Shown here: positions 1 through 7,573 of the stretch, one piece after another | How positions within the stretch are numbered: the first letter of the stretch is position 1 | Layout: the number at the start of each line of letters is the position of its first letter | Assembly (NCBI GenBank): GCA_034101475.1 | Contig: JAXEJQ010000093.1 | Location: 1 to 20,379 of the forward strand | Length of the DNA: 20,379 nucleotides | Origin: Limivivens sp034101475 | Lineage (GTDB): Bacteria > Bacillota > Clostridia > Lachnospirales > Lachnospiraceae | Reading direction: 5' to 3' | Notes under the pieces: generated by a model | What the model saw: only the letters and a program-made list of their open reading frames with translations | Told to the model about the DNA's origin: nothing | Database searches by the model: none | Program-made: the position numbers and the translations under genes

Positions 1-1374
1 CAGGCTGCTGATCTTATACTGCATACCCACCGCTTCATTGTTCAGGGAGGATCCTGAGAAAGAAGTTTCCGCCGGATTGCCGTACTGAAGAGAGGACAGT
101 GCCGCAAGCGCCATTCCGTAGCAGACACTTATCTCCCGTCCTTTTCCTAACCCGTCATACAGCAGGGAAGCCGAAAGCGGTTCAAACATTTTTCGGAAAT
201 CCTTATATTCAAACTGCAATTTCTCATTCGGAAATCCCCAGAAATCGCAGGTTGCCAGCGTGCTTCCCGTCCGCAGCACACACGCGTCAGACCAGGGGCC
301 GCAAAGGTAAACACTTTTCCCTCCGGAGGTAATTTCTTTATATGCCTGTACCTGCAGGGTATAGCTCTGGTTTCTCTGCAGGGCTTCCGTCTGATAATGC
401 TCTTCCTCCATTCCTTCGAACAGTGTCTCCGAAGAATCGCTGTTTTTCACATATCGAACCGAATAACCGGTAGCGTCTGCTGTTTTATCCCAGGTCACAG
501 AAAATGTACGCCCATTTGCGTCTCTGACAGCAGAGACATTCTTCACCTGTTGGGGAGTAATCTGAAAGGTCCTGACCGCTGTCCCGGTGAATCTGCCCCG
601 GCCGGTAATAATCACCTGTGCCTCTCCTGCATAGACATTATTCACATATTCGACAGAATAGTCATGATCCTCCTCCAGCACATGTATCCCATTATAGGTG
701 GCCTTCACCGACGGGCGCCGCGCCGTGGAATCGGCCACATAGCTGTCCTGGGAAAGCGTAACCTCAAAACCGGAACTCTCCACATCAATCCGGTCGCCCC
801 ACTCACAGACATAGCCTGCGGTAGCCTTCATAGCGTTTTCGCCGCTGCATACATGATGACCAAACTTCCAATAATCAGATGGAGAACCATCATTCGTAAA
901 GCCATAGCTAAAATACCGAGGGAAAGCCCCGGAATCTACACTTTTCCAAACCCGCGTTCCATTCTCAACTGTCCAATAACCATCACTACTTAGTTGTTGA
1001 AAAAAACGGTACGGAGGCAAATATTCTTCCCCATTCATCCATTCGTAATTACCGTCATAATTTGATTCCCGACATCCAAGCCAGAATTTCCTGCTGCCGC
1101 CCTTTTTATAATAATTATTCATCAGATTCTGAACAAAATGCCATTCCTCCTCGGACGTGCATGTCACCAGATATCCGCCCATCGCCTGGCACAGTGCATT
1201 GGCCTCGCTCAGCGACACGTCCTTTTCGTAAAACACCTTGTAGTAGTGTCCGCACCACTCCTGGGCATCCGCCGGAGCCGCTGCCTCCGCCCCTGCACCC
1301 GGCCAGATCCAGGCCGCTGCCAGCAGAAGTACCAGCAGCAGCATTTTTGATACGCTCTGTACTCCCTGTTTCAT
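1..1374 (-). CDS. Secreted C-type lectin / Ig-like / fibronectin III surface protein, 3' part outside window
   Basis: The reading frame is open from an ATG at 1374 to the left edge (458 codons), so the C-terminus is missing. Residues 1-32 are a signal peptide (a Lys, then a Leu-rich core, then AGAEAAA). Residues 41-193 resemble a C-type lectin fold: WCGHYYKVF start, C62, the W/G-rich middle FWLGCRESNYDGNYEW, and the closing GYVCEW. Residues 201-273 look like a bacterial Ig-like MBG/YDG domain (DYSVEYVNNVYAG, VIITGRGRFTGT). Residues 277-370 look like fibronectin III (SVTWDKTADATGYSVRY, SYTLQVQAY). The last visible part holds CYGMALAALSS around C418, which resembles the CYGM-type papain-like motif of large clostridial surface proteins; this is tentative. 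A ribosome site (AAAGGAG) lies about 11 bases upstream. A TTGACA box on the minus strand (1462-1467) may be the -35, but no convincing -10 follows. The role is probably extracellular binding or degradation; the substrate is unknown. Confidence 0.85.
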   Translation of the reverse strand, partial: MKQGVQSVSKMLLLVLLLAAAWIWPGAGAEAAAPADAQEWCGHYYKVFYEKDVSLSEANALCQAMGGYLVTCTSEEEWHFVQNLMNNYYKKGGSRKFWLGCRESNYDGNYEWMNGEEYLPPYRFFQQLSSDGYWTVENGTRVWKSVDSGAFPRYFSYGFTNDGSPSDYWKFGHHVCSGENAMKATAGYVCEWGDRIDVESSGFEVTLSQDSYVADSTARRPSVKATYNGIHVLEEDHDYSVEYVNNVYAGEAQVIITGRGRFTGTAVRTFQITPQQVKNVSAVRDANGRTFSVTWDKTADATGYSVRYVKNSDSSETLFEGMEEEHYQTEALQRNQSYTLQVQAYKEITSGGKSVYLCGPWSDACVLRTGSTLATCDFWGFPNEKLQFEYKDFRKMFEPLSASLLYDGLGKGREISVCYGMALAALSSLQYGNPAETSFSGSSLNNEAVGMQYKISSL

Positions 1375-1596
1375 ACTTCCACTTTCTCCTTTCTTTCTCC
1401 CTCTGGCTCGTTTCTTCCTCAGAAGGTATTTTGGGAGACATTTATCACACTTTTTTGTCATTGTCAATAAAGTAAACTTTAACATTTTTCTGTTTATAGC
1501 TAAAAATGAAAATTTTCCAGGAATTTTTCTTCTTGCATGAACACTTTCCTTCTGCTATTCTATAGACAGGATGTAACTGTTCAGAACAGGCCGAAT

Positions 1597-1625
1597 CGTA
1601 TCTGTGAAGGCACTGGACAGATACG
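1597..1625 (+). promoter_or_regulatory. Perfect 8-base inverted repeat in the leader of the sigma-factor gene
   Basis: CGTATCTG (1597-1604) and CAGATACG (1618-1625) are exact reverse complements separated by 13 bases. The repeat sits about 113 bases upstream of the chosen ATG, next to a 13-base palindrome at 1577-1589. No T-tract follows, so it is not an obvious terminator. It could be an operator or a leader RNA hairpin. Confidence 0.4.
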
Positions 1626-1628
1626 ACA

Positions 1629-1690
1629 GGATGTTTGAATCAAAAGATGCCATCGGGATTGGCCGGTGCTTTGCACTTCCACAATCCTGC
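1629..1690 (-). repeat. Degenerate right-end fragment of the 187-base hairpin repeat family
   Basis: Read on the minus strand, these roughly 62 bases match the right end (17959-18019) of the intact element upstream of udk. About 50 of 61 positions agree with no gaps by my hand alignment. The shared blocks include TCAAAAGATGCCAT and CCACAATCCTGC on the plus strand. The pairing GGATTG/CAATCC that closes the third hairpin is kept. The left two thirds of the element are missing, so this is a remnant or an end-only copy. It lies in the 5' leader of the sigma-factor gene; its translation accounts for most of a 45-codon upstream extension of that reading frame. Confidence 0.7.
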
Positions 1691-1738
1691 ATCCAGAGAA
1701 AATCATACCGCAGCAGATTTTTGCTGAAAGGATTTTAC

Positions 1739-3559
1739 ATGCAGACAACAGACCTCGAACTTTTAAAAAAACTGGAGCAGGATCCCCAGAATGCCATGGT
1801 CCTGCTGGTCGAACAATATACCGTCCTGATCTGGAAGGTGGCGGAGCAGTATCTGTCCAATCCAGAGGATGTAAAGGAATGCGTCAATGAGGTTTTTACC
1901 CAGTTTTATCTCCATCGGGACCGCTTTGATCCGGAGCAGGGGACTCTGGCCGCCTATCTGGCAGCCACTGCCAAACACCGTGCCATCTCCCGTTACCGGA
2001 AGGAACGTTCCCGCCAGTCCATGCCTCTGGAGGAAAACCTGGCGGACGAAGGGGTGAGCCGGGAAATTGACAGTCGGGAAAGCCGGATTGATCTGGAAAA
2101 AGCCCTGGCTTCCCTGACCCCCGAGGAACTTTCCCTGATCCGCATGAGCTACTACAATGGCATGACCGACCAGGAAATCGCGGATTCCCTGAATCTGACC
2201 TATCATACGGTAAAAAAAAGGCGGCAGCGAACTCTGACCAAGCTCCAGCGTATGCTGCTCATCGTACTGGCGACCCTCCTTATCGCTCTGCTTACAGCAT
2301 GTGCGGTTGGTATTCTGCGGTACTTCGGCGTCGTCCCGGGATACGGCATAAATCAGAACCAGGATGCTCCTGTATTCACCCTTGAAGAAACGACGGTGTA
2401 CGAAAATGACCTTTTTTCCGCTGAAGCGTCCGGCGTTTACGTCAATGACTGTATCCGCATCGTTCTGCGTATAGACCTGAAAGGATACACTTATTTGGAA
2501 TTGAAAGAGTCTTCCGACCATCCGCTGCAAATGAATGGGAACCTTCTGCTGGAATCCGGAGAGTCCATCAAGCCGACACAATGCTCCGGAATCATACAGA
2601 ATGTAAGCACCACCGGATACTTTATCCTGCTGTACGAAAATGTCGGACTGACCGATATACCGGATTCTGTCCTGAACCTTTCCGTACTCCTGGACGAAAC
2701 GCTTCTTCCTATCACCTTTGTCCGAACCACGGATGAAGCAGCCGTAAAATATCCCTATGCTCTTACAGAGGAAGGCGGCCTCCTGGCCGTTCCGCGGTTG
2801 GAAAACGGGGAACTGATTCTCTCCATTTATCCGCTGAATGTGGGGGATTATGCAATCAATCCCGGTCTGGTCCGCGGAAATCCCAGCTCTGATCCGGGTG
2901 GTCCCGTTACGGTCACTGCCGCAGACGGCTCCGTTTTCACAGGCGAATGTATCGGTTACCGGCCCTTCAGCAACAGCTTTTATTACGACTGGAATTTCGG
3001 TCCGGTTCCCCCCGGCGAATACACGCTGAATGTTCCGTATATCTATCAGACCATGAAGCCCCTGGAAAACATAGATATTGTTCTGCATCCGGACACCTGC
3101 CGGTGGGAGGACCAGGAGTATGCCATCGCCGGGACTCCTTTCTCAATGAAGGTTGTGGACTTCCAATCTCTGGAACCGGTCGTGAAAACAGAAACCTCTA
3201 CGGTCAAAGGAAAAGAACCTGTCACAATCCAGAAAGAGTATCTCCGCTGGAATATCCAGTTCCAGTTTACTTCCTCGGATCCGACCCGTCATCTGGAACA
3301 GACACTCCTTGTAGCCAGGCTCCCGGATGGTTCCGGGTATCTGCCGAATGCCGGTCTGTCAATGTACAGCCAGGATCTGGAAAGCGGAATCATGAATTAC
3401 GAATTTTACTATTGTCCGGACAGCGAAGATATTCTTTCGGATTTGCTTCTTCAGTATGACCTGTCCGAATCAAAAACCACGTGCGACCTGTCCTTCCGAT
3501 GGGATCACAGCTTTACCATTCCCTTTACAGTGGAGGAAGACACGGGTTCCGCCTCCTGA
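1739..3559 (+). CDS. Membrane-tethered ECF-type sigma factor with large extracytoplasmic domain
   Basis: This 606-residue protein begins as an ECF sigma factor. Region 2 spans about 24-90 (ECVNEVFTQFYLHRDRFDP, then AYLAATAKHRAISRYRK). Region 4 spans about 117-170 (LASLTPEELSLIRMSYYNGMTDQEIADSLNLT, then a basic recognition helix VKKRRQR). It is followed by one hydrophobic helix at about 172-192 and about 400 residues of beta-rich outer domain. The stretch after the helix (GVVPGYGINQNQDAPVFTLEETTV) resembles the outer domains of some clostridial and Chloroflexi anti-sigma proteins, from memory. ECF factors are usually about 160-200 residues, so the fusion is unusual. I chose the ATG at 1739 because AAAGGA lies just upstream and region 2 follows normally; an upstream in-frame start at 1604 would add 45 residues derived largely from repeat sequence. 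Inference: a one-piece sigma factor held at the membrane and released by a signal. No separate anti-sigma gene is adjacent. Confidence 0.85.
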   Translation: MQTTDLELLKKLEQDPQNAMVLLVEQYTVLIWKVAEQYLSNPEDVKECVNEVFTQFYLHRDRFDPEQGTLAAYLAATAKHRAISRYRKERSRQSMPLEENLADEGVSREIDSRESRIDLEKALASLTPEELSLIRMSYYNGMTDQEIADSLNLTYHTVKKRRQRTLTKLQRMLLIVLATLLIALLTACAVGILRYFGVVPGYGINQNQDAPVFTLEETTVYENDLFSAEASGVYVNDCIRIVLRIDLKGYTYLELKESSDHPLQMNGNLLLESGESIKPTQCSGIIQNVSTTGYFILLYENVGLTDIPDSVLNLSVLLDETLLPITFVRTTDEAAVKYPYALTEEGGLLAVPRLENGELILSIYPLNVGDYAINPGLVRGNPSSDPGGPVTVTAADGSVFTGECIGYRPFSNSFYYDWNFGPVPPGEYTLNVPYIYQTMKPLENIDIVLHPDTCRWEDQEYAIAGTPFSMKVVDFQSLEPVVKTETSTVKGKEPVTIQKEYLRWNIQFQFTSSDPTRHLEQTLLVARLPDGSGYLPNAGLSMYSQDLESGIMNYEFYYCPDSEDILSDLLLQYDLSESKTTCDLSFRWDHSFTIPFTVEEDTGSAS

Positions 3560-3566
3560 AACACCG

Positions 3567-3613
3567 AAAGCCCTGTACCAGACTCCAAACCTCCGGCGCA
3601 GGGCTTTTTTTTT
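3567..3613 (+). terminator. Intrinsic terminator of the sigma-factor fusion gene
   Basis: AAAGCCCTG pairs with CAGGGCTTT around a 23-base loop and is followed by a run of nine T (3605-3613). It starts 8 bases after the stop codon. On the opposite strand the stem is followed only by TTTC, so it would serve the convergent spoIIR transcript weakly at best. Confidence 0.85.
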
Positions 3614-3617
3614 GCAT

Positions 3618-4274
3618 CTAAAATGGCAGAGAAAATTTTGTACAGATTTTAAAATTTGTATTTTTCCAGGAAAACAGACTCTCGAACTCTTCTTCTGTCA
3701 GGATGTTTTTCAGCGCCTGCTGCTGCTCCCGGGGAAACACGCCGCGCACACAATCCGTAAAGCAGACCGCCGGGAAAAGCAGGCACCACCAGTTCTGTCC
3801 GGCAGCTTTTCCGATGGTTACCCGCAGGGCATCATAGCGCCCAGCCGGAAAAACCGTATCTCCATAGCGCTTCTCCGGGAAATAACAGTTGGTCAGAAAA
3901 ACCTCCGTTCCGTAGGAATAACCTGCCTCCCGGATCGTCTCCTCTGCTGTCCTGCGAAGCACTTCCAGATGCTCCGAAATCACCGCTTCTGTATCTGAAA
4001 GATCTTCGGCCTGTTCCAGCAGCGGTTCCAGCTCTGTGATCACCGCATCCCGTACTTTCAGCTTCAGCTCCTGATCTTCCCGGCTGTCACTGTTTGCAGT
4101 TACATGAAACCGCAGAACGGAATCAGACAGCTTTTTCTTTGCCTCTGCGGCTGCCGTCATTCCGGAAGCCCTGCTGATGAGAAGCGTCAGCAGACAGACT
4201 GCCGCCGTCATCCAAACCCATGCCGGGAATTTTCTCTTACTCTTTCCGTATCCTTTTCTTCTTTCCGGAATCAT
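3618..4274 (-). CDS. spoIIR: Stage II sporulation protein R
   Basis: SpoIIR is the secreted forespore signal protein that triggers SpoIIGA to process pro-sigma-E in the mother cell. The 218-residue product has a basic N-terminus, a membrane/signal segment at about 18-34, the family signature LRFHVTANSDSREDQELKLKVRDAV (split here around residues 54-78), and the C-terminal NWWCLLFPAVCFTD block preceded by FPAGRYDALRVTIG. Length and motif order match the family. The start ATG at 4274 has GGGAGG 8 bases upstream. It lies 53 bases after the short gerAC and reads in the same direction, so it could be co-transcribed with the gerA operon. A forespore sigma-F promoter would be expected, but I could not identify one with confidence. 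Confidence 0.93.
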   Translation of the reverse strand: MIPERRKGYGKSKRKFPAWVWMTAAVCLLTLLISRASGMTAAAEAKKKLSDSVLRFHVTANSDSREDQELKLKVRDAVITELEPLLEQAEDLSDTEAVISEHLEVLRRTAEETIREAGYSYGTEVFLTNCYFPEKRYGDTVFPAGRYDALRVTIGKAAGQNWWCLLFPAVCFTDCVRGVFPREQQQALKNILTEEEFESLFSWKNTNFKICTKFSLPF

Positions 4275-4327
4275 TCTTTATACCTCCCAAAACTTCCATA
4301 TCCGAATTCTGGTCAATTCTTCCGCAT

Positions 4328-4849
4328 TTATTCAGCAGTCAGAATTTTTCCGTTCTGAACCGTCAGTCTGGGAATGGAAGTCTCCGGCACTCCGTTGTAG
4401 AATTCATTCAGCAGATCCTGCAGGGTGACCGGACGGACTGCCGAGTCTCTGGGCTGGTTTTTATACAGATTTTCCAGATACACGCCGGCCTCCTCCTCTG
4501 TTTCTTCCTCAAAAAACTGCAGGAGCGTTTCCTCCGCCCGGAAAACCAGCACATTCCGTGCAAAAGCAGGGGTTTCCTCCAGATACTTTAAGATTTCCTT
4601 CAGCCGCGCCGGATTCTCTGCCGCCTGATCTTCCAGCACTACGGCCTTAACCTGGCCGTAATCCAGAAACTTTGCGCTGTGTCTCTGGCGTTCTGACTGA
4701 AGCTTCCCGGGATCTGCATCCGGAAAGGTCACCACCGTAGGGAATTCCCGGTCTTCCAGCTCCCGTCCCGCGCATCCGGTCAGCCCCAGGCAGAACACTG
4801 CCAGAAGCATCCCCAGAGCTGCTGTCCGTCTTTTTCTGCCATTTTTCAC
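4328..4849 (-). CDS. gerAC: Short GerAC-type germination lipoprotein
   Basis: The product resembles the N-terminal domain of Ger(x)C lipoproteins, the C subunit of germinant receptors. A lipobox LTGC places the lipidated Cys at about residue 26, followed by GRELEDREFPTVVTF as in family members. The middle contains the usual FLDYGQVKAVVLEDQAAEN and RNVLVFRAEETLLQFFEEE blocks. It has only 173 residues, against about 350-400 for typical GerAC, and ends at IPRLTVQNGKI, where the C-terminal domain would normally begin. I chose GTG at 4849 because it overlaps the gerAB stop as GTGA with AGGAGG upstream. A longer reading to 4918 would run through the gerAB end. The gene symbol follows operon position; the missing half makes full equivalence uncertain. 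Confidence 0.8.
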   Translation of the reverse strand: MKNGRKRRTAALGMLLAVFCLGLTGCAGRELEDREFPTVVTFPDADPGKLQSERQRHSAKFLDYGQVKAVVLEDQAAENPARLKEILKYLEETPAFARNVLVFRAEETLLQFFEEETEEEAGVYLENLYKNQPRDSAVRPVTLQDLLNEFYNGVPETSIPRLTVQNGKILTAE

Positions 4850-5919
4850 CGCCTCCGCCCTCCTTTTCCTTTCAGCCACAGAAGCACCAGCAGTGCAGCC
4901 GCAGCCGTGACTGTCCATCCGTTGACTGCTGTGTAAAGCTTCACCGCCCGCTCATAGCTTCCGCAGACATACGCGGCAGCAAACACCAGGGCACACCACA
5001 GGAAAATCTGCCCTTTCCCGGCATGGCCCCAGAGTCTGCCCCCGCAGAGATTCAGATAATACAGACTGGTGCCCGCCGTCAGGAACAGTTCCATCAAAAG
5101 CATTCCCACAAAAATCACATCCCACCGCTGTAAAAAAACTCCCGGCAGCTCGGCGCTGCTCATCAGCCGGATAGACGGCCATTCCATTGCCTTCAGTCCG
5201 CCCTCGCCATAGGAACCGATGATGACAAGCATCAGCGCCAGAAGCCCTGCGCAGGTTGCCAGTGTTCCCTTTTGGAACGCCCGGGCTGATTTTCCTGTCA
5301 CTTTTGGAAATGGAAACAAAAAAACACCCGCTCCGCCAAAGGCCAGAAAAGCCCGACCCGTCACACTCCAGCCCTGACGGTCCAGAACTGCTGTCCCCGG
5401 CTGTAAATATTCCGGGTTCATCCGGAAGGCACTGAACAGAATCAGTGCCAGCATGGGCCAGAAAAGAACGGGATAAAGAACGGAGGCCGTTCTGGCCCGC
5501 ACCTCCAGACCACCCATGGCCGCAGCAGCTCCCGCTGCCAGAAGCAGCACCATCAGGAGTTCTCTTCCGGACTCCGGCACCACAAACAAAACCCCGATTT
5601 CTCCAAAGGCCCTGGCCAGAAATAACAGATTGAAAAAAGCATAGAGCAGAAAAATCAGAGCAATCGCCCATTCTGCCCATTTTCCAAGGCTTTTCCGCAG
5701 GTATCCCGGAAAGTCCCCGTTCATTTTCCCGGAAATGCCGCACAGCATCCGTACATACAGAAAGGCCAGCAAAAATCCCAGGATCAGACACAGAATCAGC
5801 TCCCGGGCTGTTACCGTCCCTGCCAGGGACGGAATCAAAAGCGCTCCTTTTCCGAACCAGTCCAGAACCAGCAGATGATAAAACTGCCGGTCCGATATTC
5901 TACCGTTTCCCGCAAACAT
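4846..5919 (-). CDS. gerAB: GerAB-type spore germination permease
   Basis: This 357-residue integral membrane protein, with about ten hydrophobic segments, matches the endospore germination permease family (APC superfamily), the B subunit that binds germinants in the inner spore membrane. The N-terminus ISDRQFYHLLVLDWFGKGALLIPSLAG is characteristic, as are the small/Ala-rich helices and the Lys/Arg-rich C-terminal end (LKGKGGRRR). The ATG at 5919 was chosen because GGGGAGGG lies about 10 bases upstream and the family N-terminus begins there; a start at 6015 would add 32 charged residues. It overlaps gerAA by 20 bases and gerAC by 4, consistent with a translationally coupled operon. Confidence 0.92.
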   Translation of the reverse strand: MFAGNGRISDRQFYHLLVLDWFGKGALLIPSLAGTVTARELILCLILGFLLAFLYVRMLCGISGKMNGDFPGYLRKSLGKWAEWAIALIFLLYAFFNLLFLARAFGEIGVLFVVPESGRELLMVLLLAAGAAAAMGGLEVRARTASVLYPVLFWPMLALILFSAFRMNPEYLQPGTAVLDRQGWSVTGRAFLAFGGAGVFLFPFPKVTGKSARAFQKGTLATCAGLLALMLVIIGSYGEGGLKAMEWPSIRLMSSAELPGVFLQRWDVIFVGMLLMELFLTAGTSLYYLNLCGGRLWGHAGKGQIFLWCALVFAAAYVCGSYERAVKLYTAVNGWTVTAAAALLVLLWLKGKGGRRR

Positions 5920-7453
5920 CCTGATGTCCCTCCCCGGTTTTTCCCTTCCCTTCCGCCATTCCCCGGGTGTCCTGGCCCGGGATTTCCTTTTTTCCGCGTT
6001 TTTCCTTCCTGGCAAAAACCGGGCGCTTCGTCAGGCTTTTGGAGGGCCAGCGCACCAGCGCGTCCTTCAGGCCGATCCCGTCCTTCACATTCCCGCCGCC
6101 ATAGGGTGCCAGATAGGAAATGCCGAAGCTTTTCAGGCCAGCCAGATGCACCAGCAGCAGAAACCACCCAAACAGCAGCCCCAGAATTCCGAAACCGGCG
6201 CACAGAAAAATCATTCCGTATTTCAGGAGCCGGAATGCCTCGGAAAGCTCTTCATTGGGAACGGAAAAGGATCCCAGAGCCGTCAGTGCCACAATAATCA
6301 CTACAATGGGACTGACCAGGTTGGCAGTGACTGCCGCCTGTCCCACAATCAGGCCTCCCACGATTCCGATGGTATTTCCAATGGGCCCCGGCATCCGAAG
6401 CCCTGCCTCCCGCAGAAGTTCAAAGGACAGCTCCAGAAACAGAATTTCCACCATACTCGGAAAGGGAACACCCGCCCGGGCTTCTGCCAGTGAGAAAATC
6501 AGATTTCCCGGCAGAATCTGAGTATGGAAATTCGTTACCGCCAGATAGATCCCCGGCAGAGAAATCGCCAGAAGCCCGGCCAGATAACGGATCAGCCGCA
6601 GAAATGACACAATGGCAAAATGCCGGTAATAATCGTCGCTGGTCTGAAACAGGCTGTTGCAGGTAGTGGGCAGAATCAGCGCCTCCGGAGAATTATCCGT
6701 CAGGACCACCACTCTTCCCTCCAGTACCGCCATGGCAGCCCGATCCGGACGCTCGGTGGCCTGATACTGAGGAAAGGGCGAATACCAGGTATCCGCTGTC
6801 AGATGCTCCAGTACACCGCTGTCCGCCAGATCATCCATTTCACAGGAATCCATCCTCCTTCTGACTTCCTCCAGGACCGGTGGATAGACCAGATTTTCCA
6901 TGTAAATCAGCGCCGTCATGGTTCCGGAATACCGTCCCATGGACTTTTCACAGACCTTCATTTTTGTATCCCGGATCCTTTTTCGGATCAGGGCGCTGTT
7001 AACCTTCACCGATTCACTGAAGGCTTCCCGGGAGCCCCGCAGAACCTTCTCCGATTCTGCCCGCGAAACGCCCATTCCCGGATATCCCTTGCTTCCGATT
7101 TTGAAAGCCTTCTCATACCCGTCCACAAACAGAACAGCATTTCCTGCCAGCATGGCCGCCATGGCCTCCTCCATGGTTTCCAGCTCCTTGGTATCAGAAA
7201 CACCCAGGCTGTTTCGCCTGAGTTCTTCACAGACTGTTCCGTCCTCTGTTTCCTTCAGATGGTTCAGCATTTTTCCGATAACCGAATCCTCCAGCATCAG
7301 ATTGCTGACGGCTGTCTCAATATAAATCAGAAAACAGTCCACGCTCAGGGAGCGTCCCAGTTTCATGGGACGCAGCAGAATGTCGTCACAGTTTTCCAGT
7401 TTTTTCTGGATTTTTTCCTGATTCTCTGAAAGCTTTCTGGATATGTTCTGCAT
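5900..7453 (-). CDS. gerAA: GerAA-type spore germination protein
   Basis: This is the A subunit of the germinant receptor (GerA/SpoVAF family), 517 residues. A soluble N-terminal half (about 1-275) contains the family blocks LVYPPVLEEVRRRMDSCEMD (about 188-207) and SPFPQYQATERPDRAA (about 225-240), then VVLTDNSPEALILPTT. From about 278 there are several membrane helices, including RMPGPIGNTIGIVGGLIVGQAAV (about 353-375). The tail after 460 is highly basic and hydrophilic. The ATG at 7453 has AGGAGG 7 bases upstream; a longer frame to 7558 would run back through a terminator hairpin. It is the first gene of gerAA-gerAB-gerAC. Confidence 0.94.
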   Translation of the reverse strand: MQNISRKLSENQEKIQKKLENCDDILLRPMKLGRSLSVDCFLIYIETAVSNLMLEDSVIGKMLNHLKETEDGTVCEELRRNSLGVSDTKELETMEEAMAAMLAGNAVLFVDGYEKAFKIGSKGYPGMGVSRAESEKVLRGSREAFSESVKVNSALIRKRIRDTKMKVCEKSMGRYSGTMTALIYMENLVYPPVLEEVRRRMDSCEMDDLADSGVLEHLTADTWYSPFPQYQATERPDRAAMAVLEGRVVVLTDNSPEALILPTTCNSLFQTSDDYYRHFAIVSFLRLIRYLAGLLAISLPGIYLAVTNFHTQILPGNLIFSLAEARAGVPFPSMVEILFLELSFELLREAGLRMPGPIGNTIGIVGGLIVGQAAVTANLVSPIVVIIVALTALGSFSVPNEELSEAFRLLKYGMIFLCAGFGILGLLFGWFLLLVHLAGLKSFGISYLAPYGGGNVKDGIGLKDALVRWPSKSLTKRPVFARKEKRGKKEIPGQDTRGMAEGKGKTGEGHQDVCGKR

Positions 7454-7482
7454 AGACTGCCTCCTGCCGGGGTAAATTTTCC

Positions 7483-7515
7483 AAAAAAAGAAGCGCCACA
7501 TCCTGGTGACACTTC
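7483..7515 (-). terminator. Intrinsic terminator between gntR and gerAA
   Basis: On the minus strand, GAAGTGTCAC (7515-7506) pairs with GTGGCGCTTC (7499-7490) over 10 base pairs including two G-U pairs, with a 6-base loop and then seven T (7489-7483). It ends the ispE-gntR transcript, but the gerAA start codon is only about 30 bases downstream. Confidence 0.85.
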
Positions 7516-7573
7516 TCATTATCTTCGATTCCGCTGATTTTATGCGGCCTGCTTCCAATATCTTTTTATCCGT

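Larger units (their letters stand above)
1375..1738. other. Divergent intergenic region with small inverted repeats and a degenerate repeat fragment
   Basis: This 364-base gap separates the secreted lectin protein (-) from the sigma-factor fusion (+) and must hold both promoters. The sigma side contains a 13-base palindrome, CTGTTC-A-GAACAG (1577-1589), and a perfect 8-base inverted repeat, CGTATCTG/CAGATACG (1597-1604 and 1618-1625). A degenerate fragment of the repeat family seen at 17834-18020 follows. I could not assign a confident promoter on the plus strand. I see no gene here. Confidence 0.6.

Noticed and set aside
99..993. Two plus-strand frames (99-332 and 397-993) under the left-edge gene
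   Set aside because: They are antisense to the open minus-strand frame that encodes the secreted lectin/FN3 protein.
1604..1738. The 45-codon upstream extension of the sigma-factor frame
   Set aside because: It is made largely of degenerate repeat sequence; a good ribosome site and the normal sigma N-terminus point to ATG 1739.
1763..3088. A 441-codon minus-strand frame opposite the sigma-factor fusion
   Set aside because: The plus strand holds textbook sigma motifs; the antisense frame has no recognisable domain and no ribosome site of note.
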